Below are positions 23,893-50,100 of a stretch of DNA of 64,000 nucleotides, one piece after another. Within the stretch, counting starts at the first letter, position 1. Every line of letters begins with the position of its first letter. A program made the position numbers and the translations under genes. Under the pieces are notes generated by a model, which saw nothing but the letters and a program-made list of their open reading frames with translations, was not told where the DNA came from and ran no database searches. The stretch lies in NCBI RefSeq assembly GCF_910596095.1, contig NC_056540.1:13075001-13139000 (forward strand), read 5' to 3'. Origin of the DNA: Thunnus maccoyii. Its lineage: Eukaryota > Chordata > Actinopteri > Scombriformes > Scombridae.

Positions 23893-24405
23893 TTAACTTT
23901 GGATGTTGACTTTGGAAGATATCCCCAGGTTGTAGGTGATGGTTGTTGCTATATCTAGAGCATCACTGTGCAGATAGACAGGGATCAGGTAGCTGTCCAT
24001 GACCACAGGAACTGAAAGGAGAATGGTCTGAGCTGCCTGGAGGGTCAGGGTAACAGAAGCTCTCTGGGTGCACAGCAGTCCTGTGTGCTGAGCAGACAGA
24101 AGCATCCCAGGATGGTAAGGTAGCAGAGAGGCATCAACACAGCAGACCCCACGGTGCAGTACAGTAATGTCACGGACAGGCAAGGTGCAAGGATGAGAGA
24201 TCGACAGCAGGGAAAGGGAAAAACTGACCTGGATGGTGTTGAGGCTGATACACAAAGTCACACTGCTGAGCACGGCTGAGAAGGCTCATATGGCTGCAAC
24301 AGTTGCTTTCTTCCTTTGAGGGCTCATCAAGAATTCATGGCGCAGGGGCCACTTGACAGCTACAAAGCAGTCTACAGCCAGAGTGGCGCTCAGGAAGAGG
24401 TCCAC
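23893..24405 (-). pseudogene. Seven-transmembrane (class A GPCR-like) receptor fragment, broken
   Basis: On the minus strand from 24405 the frame reads VDLFLSATLAVDCFVAVKWP, LRHEFLMSPQRKKATVAAI, then a TGA stop, then AFSAVLSSVTLCISLNTIQ. This looks like TM3, the second loop (DCF in place of DRY) and TM4 of a rhodopsin-class receptor. The TGA sits where these receptors usually have the TM4 Trp (TGG). The frame continues to a TAA at 23893 with a hydrophobic stretch, TILLSVPVVMDSYLIPVYLH. TM1-2 are absent and the TM5-6 region is not recognisable. It could be an odorant-type receptor relic; I cannot name the subfamily. Confidence 0.5.
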
Positions 24406-24419
24406 CTGTGTAAAAGCTG

Positions 24420-26130
24420 AAGTCAGATGGAAACCTCAGTTTGGGCATCACCTGACAAGTAAAGGTTTTAGTAGTGCAGTTCATGTAAAGAGGGAGGCCA
24501 GAGCATGAATTTAGAACATATTCATGACTATTACGACATCCCAGCCAAACTACTTCCCATTTTTAATCTAAAAACATTGTTATTGCAGGAAGTTGCACTT
24601 TCAATGAGGTCTCACTTAAAATGAGTTGTTGTTACTAGTGAGCTTGACTGTGCTGCACTTTTCCATCCTCTCTCCTCAGTAATCCTAACATCTTCCTGCA
24701 CAGACATGTGATTTACTGTAATATTGGACATTTCATTCAGTAATATCATTACATGGAAATCTCAACAAACATGTCAAATTACCAATGGGTGTAGATTATC
24801 AAGAATCATGATACAAATGACACAATCATTTAAACCAGAGTAATGCCACACATGTCCAGAAGAGCAGGAAGTTAGGGCTAGTCTTGAATTAAAATAAATT
24901 CTAATCTCTACAGTAATTTAGTGTATTAAGACTGCATCTAACAATTATTTTCATTACAGATTAATATGCAGATTATTGATTGATTGATTTATAACTGATA
25001 AGTCATTTGATCTACAGAGTGTCAGAAATCAATGAGAAAAGGCCATCACAATTTCTCCAAACACAAGGTGACATCTTCAAATTGCTTGTTTTGTGTGACC
25101 AACAGTTAAAATCCACTAAAATTAAATTTATAATGATATAAAACCAAAATCCTCACATTTAAACAGCTGGAACAAACAATTCGTATTACATATTTTCTTA
25201 GAGATTATTTATTGGGCAGAACATCCAATCAATCTCTAGCACCTGGATAGTCTAAAAACCAAATAAAAAAACACTTTCACCTCATCTAAAATGGAAAAAA
25301 ATATGCATCACTCACTCTTAGATCTATTTCAAAGTTAGTTTTCCCTCTTGGTCAGCTCAGCATGGTTCAGCAGACACATGGTCAGAAGTGACTTTCATTA
25401 TAATGGTTGATTTTGACTGAATCTTCCTGTTATTTGCCAGCATTACAGGCTGTCCATTTACTCAGCTTCACCATGTCAACATGTCAGACCTCAGGCTTAA
25501 AACCTCATTCCCCTTTCACAGCGATGTGTCAACAGTGAGTTTTTTTTTATGAATTATGAATTATATTTGCTTATTTATAAAAAAGTCAGGGACTATATCA
25601 ATACATCTGTACAGAACTGTATTCTACTGGTCAATATTTACCTGACAGCAGAGGCACAGTCCTGGAAAACATAATGCCATCCTACTTCACCCCACACACT
25701 TATTACCATATCTCTGGAAAGATGCTTCAAACATGAACTGAACAATTATTATACTGCAATTGAAAGTTATTTTGTTATCCAAACATTCAACTGGTGTGGA
25801 AAAGGACATTAGCAGAGTTTTAGACATAAATTCATGATATAAGGAGTGTAATTTAGTTGACTACTACATGCAATTTCAAGTCCTGTGAAACCAAGGCATT
25901 GAAATTAGATTAATATATCTGAATTATATACTGTATGTAACTAATAGTTAAGACTAACTTCCACAACCTATAATGTTTCCTGTTCTAATCATTTAAAAAA
26001 AACTAACATGAATTTAAATATTATTTTTGAATAGTTCTGTGAGCTGGTCTTGAATTACTTTTAACTGCTGATAAACAGATATCAATACATACAGATGTCA
26101 GTGTCCATTTGACATACAATAACACATTTA
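24420..26130. other. AT-rich spacer between receptor relic and gcna 3' end
   Basis: No exon, RNA gene or clear transposon was recognised. The stretch has no reading frame longer than about 60 codons and no sign of coding bias. Confidence 0.4.
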
Positions 26131-26133
26131 AAC

Positions 26134-26499
26134 TTTATTAACAGAGTTCACAGTGACAAAACCAAATCAAACATATAAAAAGAACGTAACTGTACATTTA
26201 TGGCACACATATGCCAGTACCTTAATAAGCTGATCTCCAATATATATACACACACACACACAAGATACCAGAGACACACCCTCATCTAGATGAACATGAA
26301 GTTGCTGATTGGGCTCAGTTTTTCCAGTCACAGCAGTTTTCCCATTTTCAAACACAGACATTACATGAAAAACAGAAAGGTGGATTCATTTTAAATCAAC
26401 ACAGCTGCCCACTAATGTAAGACGACTTCACTGAGGTATTTAAGAGTTTTTAACAGGTTTCCTGTGGTTTTGTGTTTTAGTCCATTTCTGCCGCAGATC
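26134..26499 (-). terminator. gcna 3' UTR and poly(A) signal
   Basis: The minus strand carries AATAAA at 26139-26134, about 365 nt after the gcna stop codon. This predicts a short 3' UTR. It includes a small (CA)n tract near 26248-26262. Confidence 0.6.
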
Positions 26500-29400
26500 T
26501 CAACTTTGACTGAGTTTAGTCTTGGAGGCAAAGTCGGCACTAAGTTTACGCATTACTTCTGCATGGCTTTGTCCTGACAGCTCTTGTCGTACAGTCCCGT
26601 AATTCTCTTTGACAAAGTTGGCAAAAGGTGTGGGAGCACGCGGCTTGGAAGGTGTCAGTAGGACAAGTTGACCTGTGCAGAGGGCGCACACGAACCTCTG
26701 CGTGTCCAGCGACTTGGAATGACGGCCAATCCTGTGGAGAATCATGATAAAAGGAATATTACAGATTGGAAGTTTAGACAAAAAAAATTGTTAATGCAAG
26801 AAGTTTTAAGATTGAATTAATCTGAATTCAGCAAGACGTACGTATTCTGGCAGCGGGTGCACTGGTACTGGAATTTGTACTTGATGTCATAGCTGTGACA
26901 GCGAGTGACCATGGGCAGCTCAGGATGCACCAGCGTGGCCTTGCGAGCATACAGCTTCCAGAAGGTCCCGTGTCCATCCCTTACACCGTTAATGAGCCAT
27001 GTTGCAGCATGACACATCTCATGAATCAGTGTGTCCCTGAGACGATCTAAGAGGGTGGGACAACGAGAATCTCTATGTGATGATAATGATTCAATCAAAT
27101 ATAAACAAACATCAAAGTTTACTGTGCATGAAGGATGACATTCCAAATTCATGGACTTTCACAGAGACACAGTTTATGACTTTAAAAAGGATTACCTGCA
27201 GAATCACAAACTTTCTCTGACAGTTCAATGCGAGCGTAGCGGCTCCCTCCACCTCGCTCCTGCCCACTGATGCAGTGGCCGGCCGTTTTCCGCAACTTCT
27301 TATTCCAAGTCACTGACATATCGACGGGGAGCTAGAAAAGAAAACAAATGATATGTTACCGAAGCAATTGAATGATTTGTAATATTTATACATTCATAAT
27401 CAGATGACATTTTCTAAAGGATGTAAATGGAACAAAGAACAAAACTGCTGTTTATTACCTTACTATCAAACACACTGGTATTGAACAGCTGGTAGAGTTT
27501 GCTGGTGAGGTCTTCCTTGTTCTGCCGAAAACTGCGGCCATAGCTGGTGCCAGGGTTTGAGAGGGACTGCAAGAAGCAACCTGGGGTTTTACACAACGCT
27601 AACCTAGAAGGGAAAGAACAGGGTTAACTAGAGACAAGTGTCTGCATATGAAAGATAGCGAGCGGCTGAAGGCACATTATACAATAAACATTTAAACTGT
27701 TGAAGCATTTCGACAGCATTCTCATCTTATCACTGAAAAGCTGGTTAACACATGTACCTGCTGCTGGGGCCGTGTCTAGGCTCTGTCTGACTGACGGGCT
27801 TCAAGATAGTGGGTTTCCCTGGAGTTTTAAAAAGCTTGGAGGTTTCCCCAAATGATTTAGAGCTGGGTGTTGTTAGCCCCTTAGCAGGAGGAACTAACAC
27901 AGGAGGATCCTTACTGCATTCTGGATTAAAGAACAAAAACAAGAGAGCCTCATAACTAGACTAAAAATAAAAGCGAGACTGATTCAAGATGATTATCAAG
28001 ATTAAGCAGTTACCTTTGATGTTCTTAGGTGAGAATGAAGTGCTTGGGAGCTTGTTTTTCTTTTTCAGTCTGTCCAGTAGGGATGTGAACTCCTCTTCAG
28101 AACTGGCTGAGTCATCCAGCTTAGGAGGAGCTGACAGAGTACGTTTGGGAGAGGCCAGTAATGTTTTAGTTTTGTGAGGAGGCAGAGCAAAGGGAGAAGG
28201 AACCGGAGGCAGAAACAGTGATGGTGAACTGTCCTCTGGGTCACACAGTGCATCGTTATTCTTGTGAGACTTTGGCAGGGACTTAGGCTTTGAGTGACGA
28301 GTCCTCCATGTGCTCTTGACCGCAATATTATCATCTTCTTCCTCACTGTCACTAACAAAGACCGGAGAGTTCCACTCAGACAACGGTCTCCTCGATGGAC
28401 GCTGGGCTGCTGGAGTATTGCTCTTCTTGGGAACTGCAGAAAACGAAGAGGAGAAAAAAAAGTCTGTGTTATAAATGTAGTTCTATGATGCTTTTCGTGT
28501 AATGATCAAGGCATGCAAGTACTGATTAGCTCACTCAGGGTTACCTTTAGTCGATGATTTTGTCTCAATAAAGTCATCGCCTGATAAGTAGTCATCCACT
28601 ATGAAGTTTTTGAGGCTTTATGATAAACACACATAAAACAGATATTTTTCAAAACAAACTTCCCAGACAGTAATAATGCCTTCAGATGAAAAAAATACAT
28701 CAGAAACTCACCTGTCTTCACTCCCACTCTCTGATATTTTCCTAGGCTTGGTGTTAGGGGTTTTCACTCGTTGCAGAACTTAAACATGCAAAAAGAGTCT
28801 TATTGTAATCCACATTATATACTGATAGAATATGATTCATTCATCGTCAGTGGTTGTACTCACAGCACCCAAAGGAAAATGGCAACTTACATTTCTCAAA
28901 ACTGCCTTCATCGTCCGAGCTCACCACAACTACATTTGAGCTAAAAGAAGAACAAAACTGGTTTTACATGTTAAACTGCAATAACCAATAATTTGATGAG
29001 GAAAAGCAGAAGCAAAAATGAAACCATAAAAAACACAGAAAACACTGATGCTGCTTCACAAAAAACATATTACAGTGTGCTCCATACCTGTTTTTCTTTG
29101 CAGCACTGCTTGGTTTCTGTGAGGTAGGTTTAGCTTTTGGAGTAGCCCTTCCCGCAAGTACTAAAGAAACATAAAGGGTACAATGCACAAAACAGTGTTT
29201 ATGCAACCTGAGTCACATTATTAAGTTTGTACTTTCAAAAGGAGTTAATAGTCATCTTACTCACATTGGTCAAAGTCATCATCACTTGACTCGATCAAAG
29301 CCTTATTTCTGTACTCGTTGCCCCCTGAGTACTGGTTCTCCTTCTCTAGGTCATCTTCACTCTCAGAGAGGAGAAGCTGGACAGGCGAGGCTGATTGATC

Positions 29401-29735
29401 ACTTGTGGCACCATGACGAGACTTGCCAATCACAGCTTTCAGCTAGAAACAATTGTAACATAGCGTCTCTTTAACTTAATATGTCATATACTTCCACAAA
29501 TATGCTCAAATTTTTTTTAAAAAAGTGCCTCTGCACTCGTCTTTCTCTCAGTAATGTTAACCCAAAGACACATATCTTAGTTTACGAGTTATTATAATGA
29601 TAAGAGAGCACGCATTACTTTCTAAATGAAATAAGTTATGCAAACCTTCTTTTCTGCTGTGTCCAGTCCTCCATCATCCATCCATCCCATCTTTTTAGCA
29701 ACTCTTTCAAATAATTTGCAGGTGTCATCATTCAT
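26500..29735 (-). CDS. gcna: GCNA (ACRC), germ-cell SprT-like DNA-protein crosslink protease
   Basis: GCNA protects germ-line and early embryonic genomes by acting on DNA-protein crosslinks, in a SUMO-linked way. Exons, 5' to 3': 29735-29646, 29442-29265, 29160-29088, 28940-28891, 28778-28712, 28615-28545, 28433-28014, 27920-27758, 27603-27459, 27331-27196, 27046-26842, 26731-26500. They total 1830 nt, 609 codons plus stop, with every phase matching. The N-terminal two thirds are acidic and disordered, with SUMO-interaction-like motifs: VQLLLSESEDDLE, ALIESSDDDF, NVVVVSSDDEGSFE, FIVDDYLSGDD and PVFVSDSEEEDD. A SprT domain follows, with the metalloprotease site LIHEMCHAATW and a third His in DGHGTFW. 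Then comes a zinc ribbon, CTRCQNT...CALC, and a C-terminal HMG-box-like stretch, PFANFVKENYGTVRQELSG. The ATG exon reads MNDDTCKLFERVAKKMGWMD; its acceptor implies a non-coding first exon, perhaps ending near 30002. Confidence 0.94.
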
Positions 29736-29748
29736 AGTTTCCTCTGCT

Positions 29749-31080
29749 CTGTGAAGACATTTAACATTTAAAGTACAGCGCCAACGCCAGTCATATGATT
29801 TATAAACTGTAAACTAACTACTAATTGACTATAAAATCACAAAGTAAGGCTATCTGATGGTTAAAGTTACTTCTTTTTAGTTAATACAATACAAAATCTA
29901 TTAACAAGAACAAGCCAGATATCGTAAGTTAGCTAGCGTCTCAAACCTTAGCGTTACCGTTAGCAACATGCTAGCTAACATTACGTTCAGACCCAAGCTC
30001 ACTTTTTGAAAGTGGTTCAGTGTCTCAGTTCACGTGTATTATATAAACTCCCCAATTAAGAATAAATTGCATCAACAAAATTACTTGATCTATGGCAGCC
30101 AAACGCGCTTCTGTTGTGTAAAATCAAATGGACAGACGGAACAGACGCCAAATTCAAATCTAGTGAGCGGAAGTTGTCACGAGGACAATCGACCAATCAC
30201 AGCGGGTCTCCAGTGAACCCGTGACGTTTTGTTCACGCCCACCACCACATGGACAGATTCTACAAATGAAGCACGTAGTAAATGGAGTAATAGACTTACC
30301 TGAATATCTCTATTAAATCATACTCTATAGGTCTACTCCACCACATTTCAAAAGGAAGTAATGTACTTTCTTTCCCCTCATATTGATTTTTCAGATATTG
30401 TTACTTTGCATATCTATTATTTAATAAACATGACCACTTGATATCATATGTTACATGTTGATAAAATTACCCAATGAATCTATTTCTCAACCAGCTGCGA
30501 TAAAATTCTACCTTTTTTATATCACTTAATTTTATTTATTTCTTTTACATTTTTCTGTAAGGTACTTCGGTCATCTTGCTGTTTTTTAATGTGCTCTATA
30601 AATAAATTTGACTTGAATTACCTAAAGGGTCTTTTCCATATAATGACAACTTGAAATATTGACACTTGAGTACATCTTGCATTCATCATTTAAGTAAAAT
30701 TGTGAATGTATGACTTTAACTTGTAACAGCACATCTTTGCATGTTTGGTAGGCCTTAATTTACCCCAGTTACATAAAAGATCTGAATATGTTGTCTTTTT
30801 GATGTCACCAACATGTTTTGAGATGAGGACAAACAGTACCTGCTGTAGGCCAATGTGGAGAAGATAATGTACCTGGCAGCTCACTGGTGACTCATGGGTT
30901 CAAGGGAATGAAATATTTGCATTGCTCCCAGGAACTCAATACACTAAAAAAGGGCAAAAATTTACTATTCAAAAACACCCTAACATCTGTCTGCTAGCTT
31001 CTAAAACAAGGCTGACGGTTTTCACTTTTACCAACACCTGGGCCAGGACAGTGTAAGACAGTACAATATTTTTGCCATCT
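29749..31080. promoter_or_regulatory. gcna promoter and spacer to the ogt 3' end
   Basis: A CCAAT box at 30193-30197 and a TGACGTTT CRE-like site at 30222-30229 lie about 500 bp upstream of the gcna ATG and probably mark the promoter. A GTGAGC donor near 29997-30002 (minus) could close a non-coding first exon. From 30300 on the sequence is AT-rich and includes an L2-type LINE tail at 30553-30616. No exon was seen in 30240-31080. Confidence 0.45.
30553..30616 (+). mobile_element. L2-like LINE 3' tail remnant
   Basis: TTTTTAATGTGCTCTATAAA followed by TAAATTTGACTTGAATTA resembles the 3' terminus of teleost L2-like LINEs, as does the tail at 10800-10829. Only the tail is left. Confidence 0.6.
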
Positions 31081-31081
31081 C

Positions 31082-32098
31082 TTTATTTTTTATTTTATTC
31101 AGAGCCTTACGGCATCATTGACAGCATACAGTTAACAGACAATACAAAAACAAAAACTGCTTAGAAAATACTTACCTAGGCCGTTCCTTGTTTGAGTGAT
31201 TAAAAAACAAGATCAATTTGTGAACAGCTCTTATAGCTAAACTGAAATTTAGGCCCTTTCCAATGACTTGAAGCTCCTTTGTCCAGCTTTGTCCAGTCAT
31301 CTTTACAAGCATAGTGCGACATCAAACAGGACAACAGCTAGTGAACATATTCCATAATTGACAGCAAAATTAATCAAAGTTGGCATTTGGTGAGGGGAAG
31401 AAGTCTTCACCTAGACTGTATTCCTCAAAACTTGCACATCTACTCATTGCAGTCATTTAATAACAACTTAAGACAAACTAAAGAGCAGTCTTTTGTAAAT
31501 CTATGTTTTACAATTGCATGTTAAAGCTGATGAAACTTAGATTAGTTACAATTTTCATGGTGCAACATTGTCCTTTTAAAACACACAACACCCTTAATCC
31601 ATTTATAAATAGATCAACAAGTAATGACGGCTGGGCATTCTCCCCACAAGCTGCAATTAGTCCTGTATGTACACAGACAGGAGACCAAAAAAAAAAAAAA
31701 ATTCCACTGATCCAAGTACTGAAGGGAGTAGCGGGGCATTCACAATCTTCTCATGCTTACCAAATATACTGTGGTTTAGGACAAGAGTCTCAGACAAAGT
31801 GCCTTAAGGCCTCAGGCTCTATCTGGCTCAGGAAACACAGATGTGTGATGCAACGACGAATGCGATGGACAAAATGTGATGGACAAATGTGTACATCTGA
31901 AGGCTCCTTTGCAAATAAGAGTTCCGTTAATAGTAAATGAGAGGGGTTGAGACAATCATTCAGGGGAGAGGGCTGGAGTGGACCATTCAAGCTAGGATGC
32001 TGAAAATGTTTGTTTTTTTTTTAAAAAAAAGATGGATGGTGGGGAGGACTGCACATGGTTGGGGATGTATGGGGGAAGAAAGTCAGCGTGCTTCCAGT
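31082..32098 (-). terminator. ogt 3' UTR and poly(A) signals
   Basis: AATAAA occurs twice on the minus strand, at 31099-31094 and 31087-31082, about 1 kb past the ogt stop. The stretch between is non-coding and holds a short poly(A) run near 31687-31700. The reading frames here (for example 31503-31940 plus) have no recognisable domain. Confidence 0.55.
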
Positions 32099-46835
<14,737 letters not shown>

Positions 46836-47250
46836 CTCCTCGGTCTTCGTGTCTTGCACGGTGGTCGTCAATGTGTCTTCTGATGGATAACAGCTTCAGA
46901 GAAAATGTGCGACGAGCAGATAGTCGTCTTTGTCGGCTGCGGCCAGCAAACACGTTGCAAGCTCAATAGCTAACCTAAGTTACTCTTTGATCGTCCGTAC
47001 CTTTCTTAGTGCACGGTGGTTAGTATATAGCTGGATAACAAATAACCACCTAATCTCGTTACAATATATAAATTTTGACTGACATTAAACGTGCTATTTT
47101 ATGGCTCCTACTGGTTTATCTCGTCACAACAAAGCAGCTCTGAAACATAAAATGGCGAAATGGGTGGAACTCGTTTTTTGAGAGAAACTAGATCCACACC
47201 TCGCCATTTCGACGAAGCATAGGTGAACATGTAAATGAATGTTGTATTGC
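46836..47250 (-). promoter_or_regulatory. ogt promoter and 5' UTR region
   Basis: Sequence just upstream of the ogt ATG is richer in CG dinucleotides than its surroundings (for example CGACGAGCAGATAGTCGTC and CGGCTGCGGCCAGC near 46910-46945). This fits a CpG-type housekeeping promoter. No TATA box is evident at a fixed distance, and the transcription start cannot be placed from sequence alone. Confidence 0.45.
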
Positions 47251-48165
47251 TTATAATGATAATGACAAAAATTGATATGATGCGGTCCTCAAATATTGTT
47301 TACTAACCATGCGTCAGAAGTTCAATATTCGAAAAAGTAAAACGATTACGATAATGCTGCGCGGATGAATACATTGGTGCAGTGAGACAGAGTGCAAATG
47401 ATATCAGAACAGCATCAGCTCTTCTCATATACATGTGATCGTTCTTCCACTGCTGTACTGTACAGTCATGGTAGAAAAGAAACCTGTATATACTACAAAT
47501 GGACACATTAAACTACTTGAACATGATAGCAGGTTACTCCCTATTTGACCTTGCACTTTGACAAGAGAGGTCCTAAACTTATGCAGAGAGTTAGCTTTGT
47601 TGTAGTTAATAATCCTGCTCTGGGGATAATTCCCTTGTCATAGAAACATCAAAAGCAAAGCAATGCAAGACTATTTTACCAGAAATAAATTATTTTGTTA
47701 AGGTGACGTGTAATTGTGTCTTTCTTTACCAAGCGCAATTAATTGATTAGAATATCATTCTGATCTGAACAGTCTATAAAGTGTAGGCTACAATGACTCA
47801 CCTCTGTAGACTCCTCTGACAGGAAAGACCGACTCTTATTTTAGTTTATTACATTGTCCATTACATCTGTTGTATTTCATATTCATATTTTGATCATCTT
47901 TGGGGTACTGTCTGTATATGCTATTATCATATGTACATTCACCAGCCACTTCATCAGGTGCACCTGTGTAATCTAATATAATCCAATACAACAGCTCTGC
48001 CATAAATTTTACATTTATGAAGCTTATACATTTTCAGTTTTTGTTGACATTGTCAGAAAGCTGATAATTCTACTGTATGTTTATTACTGAGGTCGTAGTG
48101 GGTGGTGGTGGTGTACTGGAGTGCATTATATTGAATGGTGTTCCTAATATTATTTTATTATATTA

Positions 48166-48233
<68 letters not shown>

Positions 48234-49250
48234 CAAAGTTATTACATTGGTAACAATGTTAAGAAATGCAATTTCTTTATTTCCTTGTGTTGATTGGTAT
48301 TAAAATGTGCTATCCCAGTGTGCAGAGACAGAACTCATACTTTGAGTGACAATTTTGTGGATATGTTTTTGGAATGAGTGTATGGGAACTGTATCTTGTT
48401 CACAATGTATAACCAGGATAGTCTGACAATTCAGCTGTGAAAGTACTGCATGTGGGCCGTTGTGGAGATGGTGTGCAAATGTCATAATCGCCAACAGGGG
48501 GCAATCTCTGTAAACCAATGTTGAAGAAAGATTTTCAGAGACTTGCAGACCAGCTTTGAACATGATTTTGCCTTGTTATTCCCACATATATGTTTACCTG
48601 TCTGTAACTGGCAGCAGAATCCTCTGCCTTGTGTTGTAGCATGGTGTTTGTATTCTACTTTTGTATAGATGGTGCACATTTCCCCCTATTTTTTTTGTTA
48701 AACAACCACTTTCTGCAGCATCACAGTTCAATTACAACCCTTATGCCAATATTAATTTGAACCATAAATGATAGGCAAGACAGACCCTTACTTCTTTCCC
48801 TCATTATTTACAATATAATATAATTTTCATTTCACATGTTTAACATGTCAGTTTCGAGGATGTGGCCCATGAAGTGATAGTCATTAACATACCATTCTGC
48901 CCTGAAGATGTTGAAAAGGGGGCTACTGCTTGCTGCACCCCAGTTTTCCCATAGTCCCTTTATGGGAAAGTAGTTGACATCATTGGTCATGTTGGGTTTG
49001 CTCTGTGTGCTCAAAGCATGCATAGGGTGCAGGGTTTGTGTACTCTTCCACACGTTCCTCTCTTTTGCTCTCACTCTTCACACTGCTTAGCGGTCACTTG
49101 TGCACAGAATGATGTCATGGCCACTGTGTGTCTATGGCAATTGCATCTGACATGCTTTATCTTTGTGCAAGCTGCAGTCACTAGCCTGGCAGTCAGGGTG
49201 AACACATCTTCTCCTGCCTAAAGGGTCAGTGACAGCCCTCCACAACAGAC
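47250..49250. other. Intergenic, no gene seen
   Basis: AT-rich spacer upstream of ogt with a TATC microsatellite at 48165-48233. Reading frames are short and without family features. Confidence 0.4.
48165..48233. repeat. (ATCT)n microsatellite
   Basis: About 16 near-perfect copies of the tetranucleotide ATCT. Confidence 0.95.
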
Positions 49251-49319
49251 CCTGCTTTCACACAAGCTATTTTAGGACGCACGTGAGAGCAAGAGGTTTA
49301 GTCACTCACTGGTCAATTT

Positions 49320-50100
49320 AGACTGTTAGCTATTAAAATCTCCGATTAGCCTGGAGAAGTCGGGAGTTTGTTGTGCTGTTTAATTGCTGGGCCATGAGTG
49401 GCCTAAATGATTTCAGCCCATTTATTCTAGGATCACATCCAATCCAAGCTGATGACCCAAATTATTTGCAGTGTTTTGGAATGCTTTCCTAGATACTTGA
49501 ATAGGGTTGCTTTGGGATAGACAGAGGGAGTTATTTGTTCATTAGTAAGATATTTTGCTCTATTCAGTGGCCCATAACTCAAAGCTGTTTGAGTCTTTGG
49601 GCTCAGACAAACATATATTTAGTGAGTGAATCTTCTCTTACTCACACAAACTTGATTTTATGTCGTTATTATTGATGCTTTCCAGAGATCCTCAGTTCTC
49701 ACTCCAGCTTTGCAGGGATACTAAAAAAAACAAGTATTTATTTCATTTATGGATGAAATCAGACTTAGCCATCTGCTTAAACTGTCAGGTGGTGAGAATT
49801 AATGAAGAAGCTGAATTTAATTTTATGATGCTGACATGACGAGACCCAAATACTTTGATGAATTAAGTAACTGAACTAATTGCACTCTGTGCCGGATATA
49901 ATTACGTCTTTGTAAATACATGTCCCGCAAGATAAAACAATTACAGCCAATCCTGCAGCCGCTAATCATGTCATTGGTATTCTAACTTGCATGAGAGGTG
50001 ACAGCCAGTAGATGGACTCTGTGCCTCCTGAATTTGTTGGCTGTCTCATGGAATAAAACATAAACGGCCATAAGATTTATGATAAATGATACACGAGATG
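49320..50100. promoter_or_regulatory. Possible conserved non-coding block
   Basis: Non-coding and non-repetitive, with many homeodomain-type cores (TAATTA, TTAATTT, CTAATTG, CAATTA) among non-AT-rich sequence, for example GAACTAATTGCACTCTGTGC and AACAATTACAGCCAATCCTG. This texture is typical of developmental enhancers, but conservation cannot be tested here. Confidence 0.25.
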
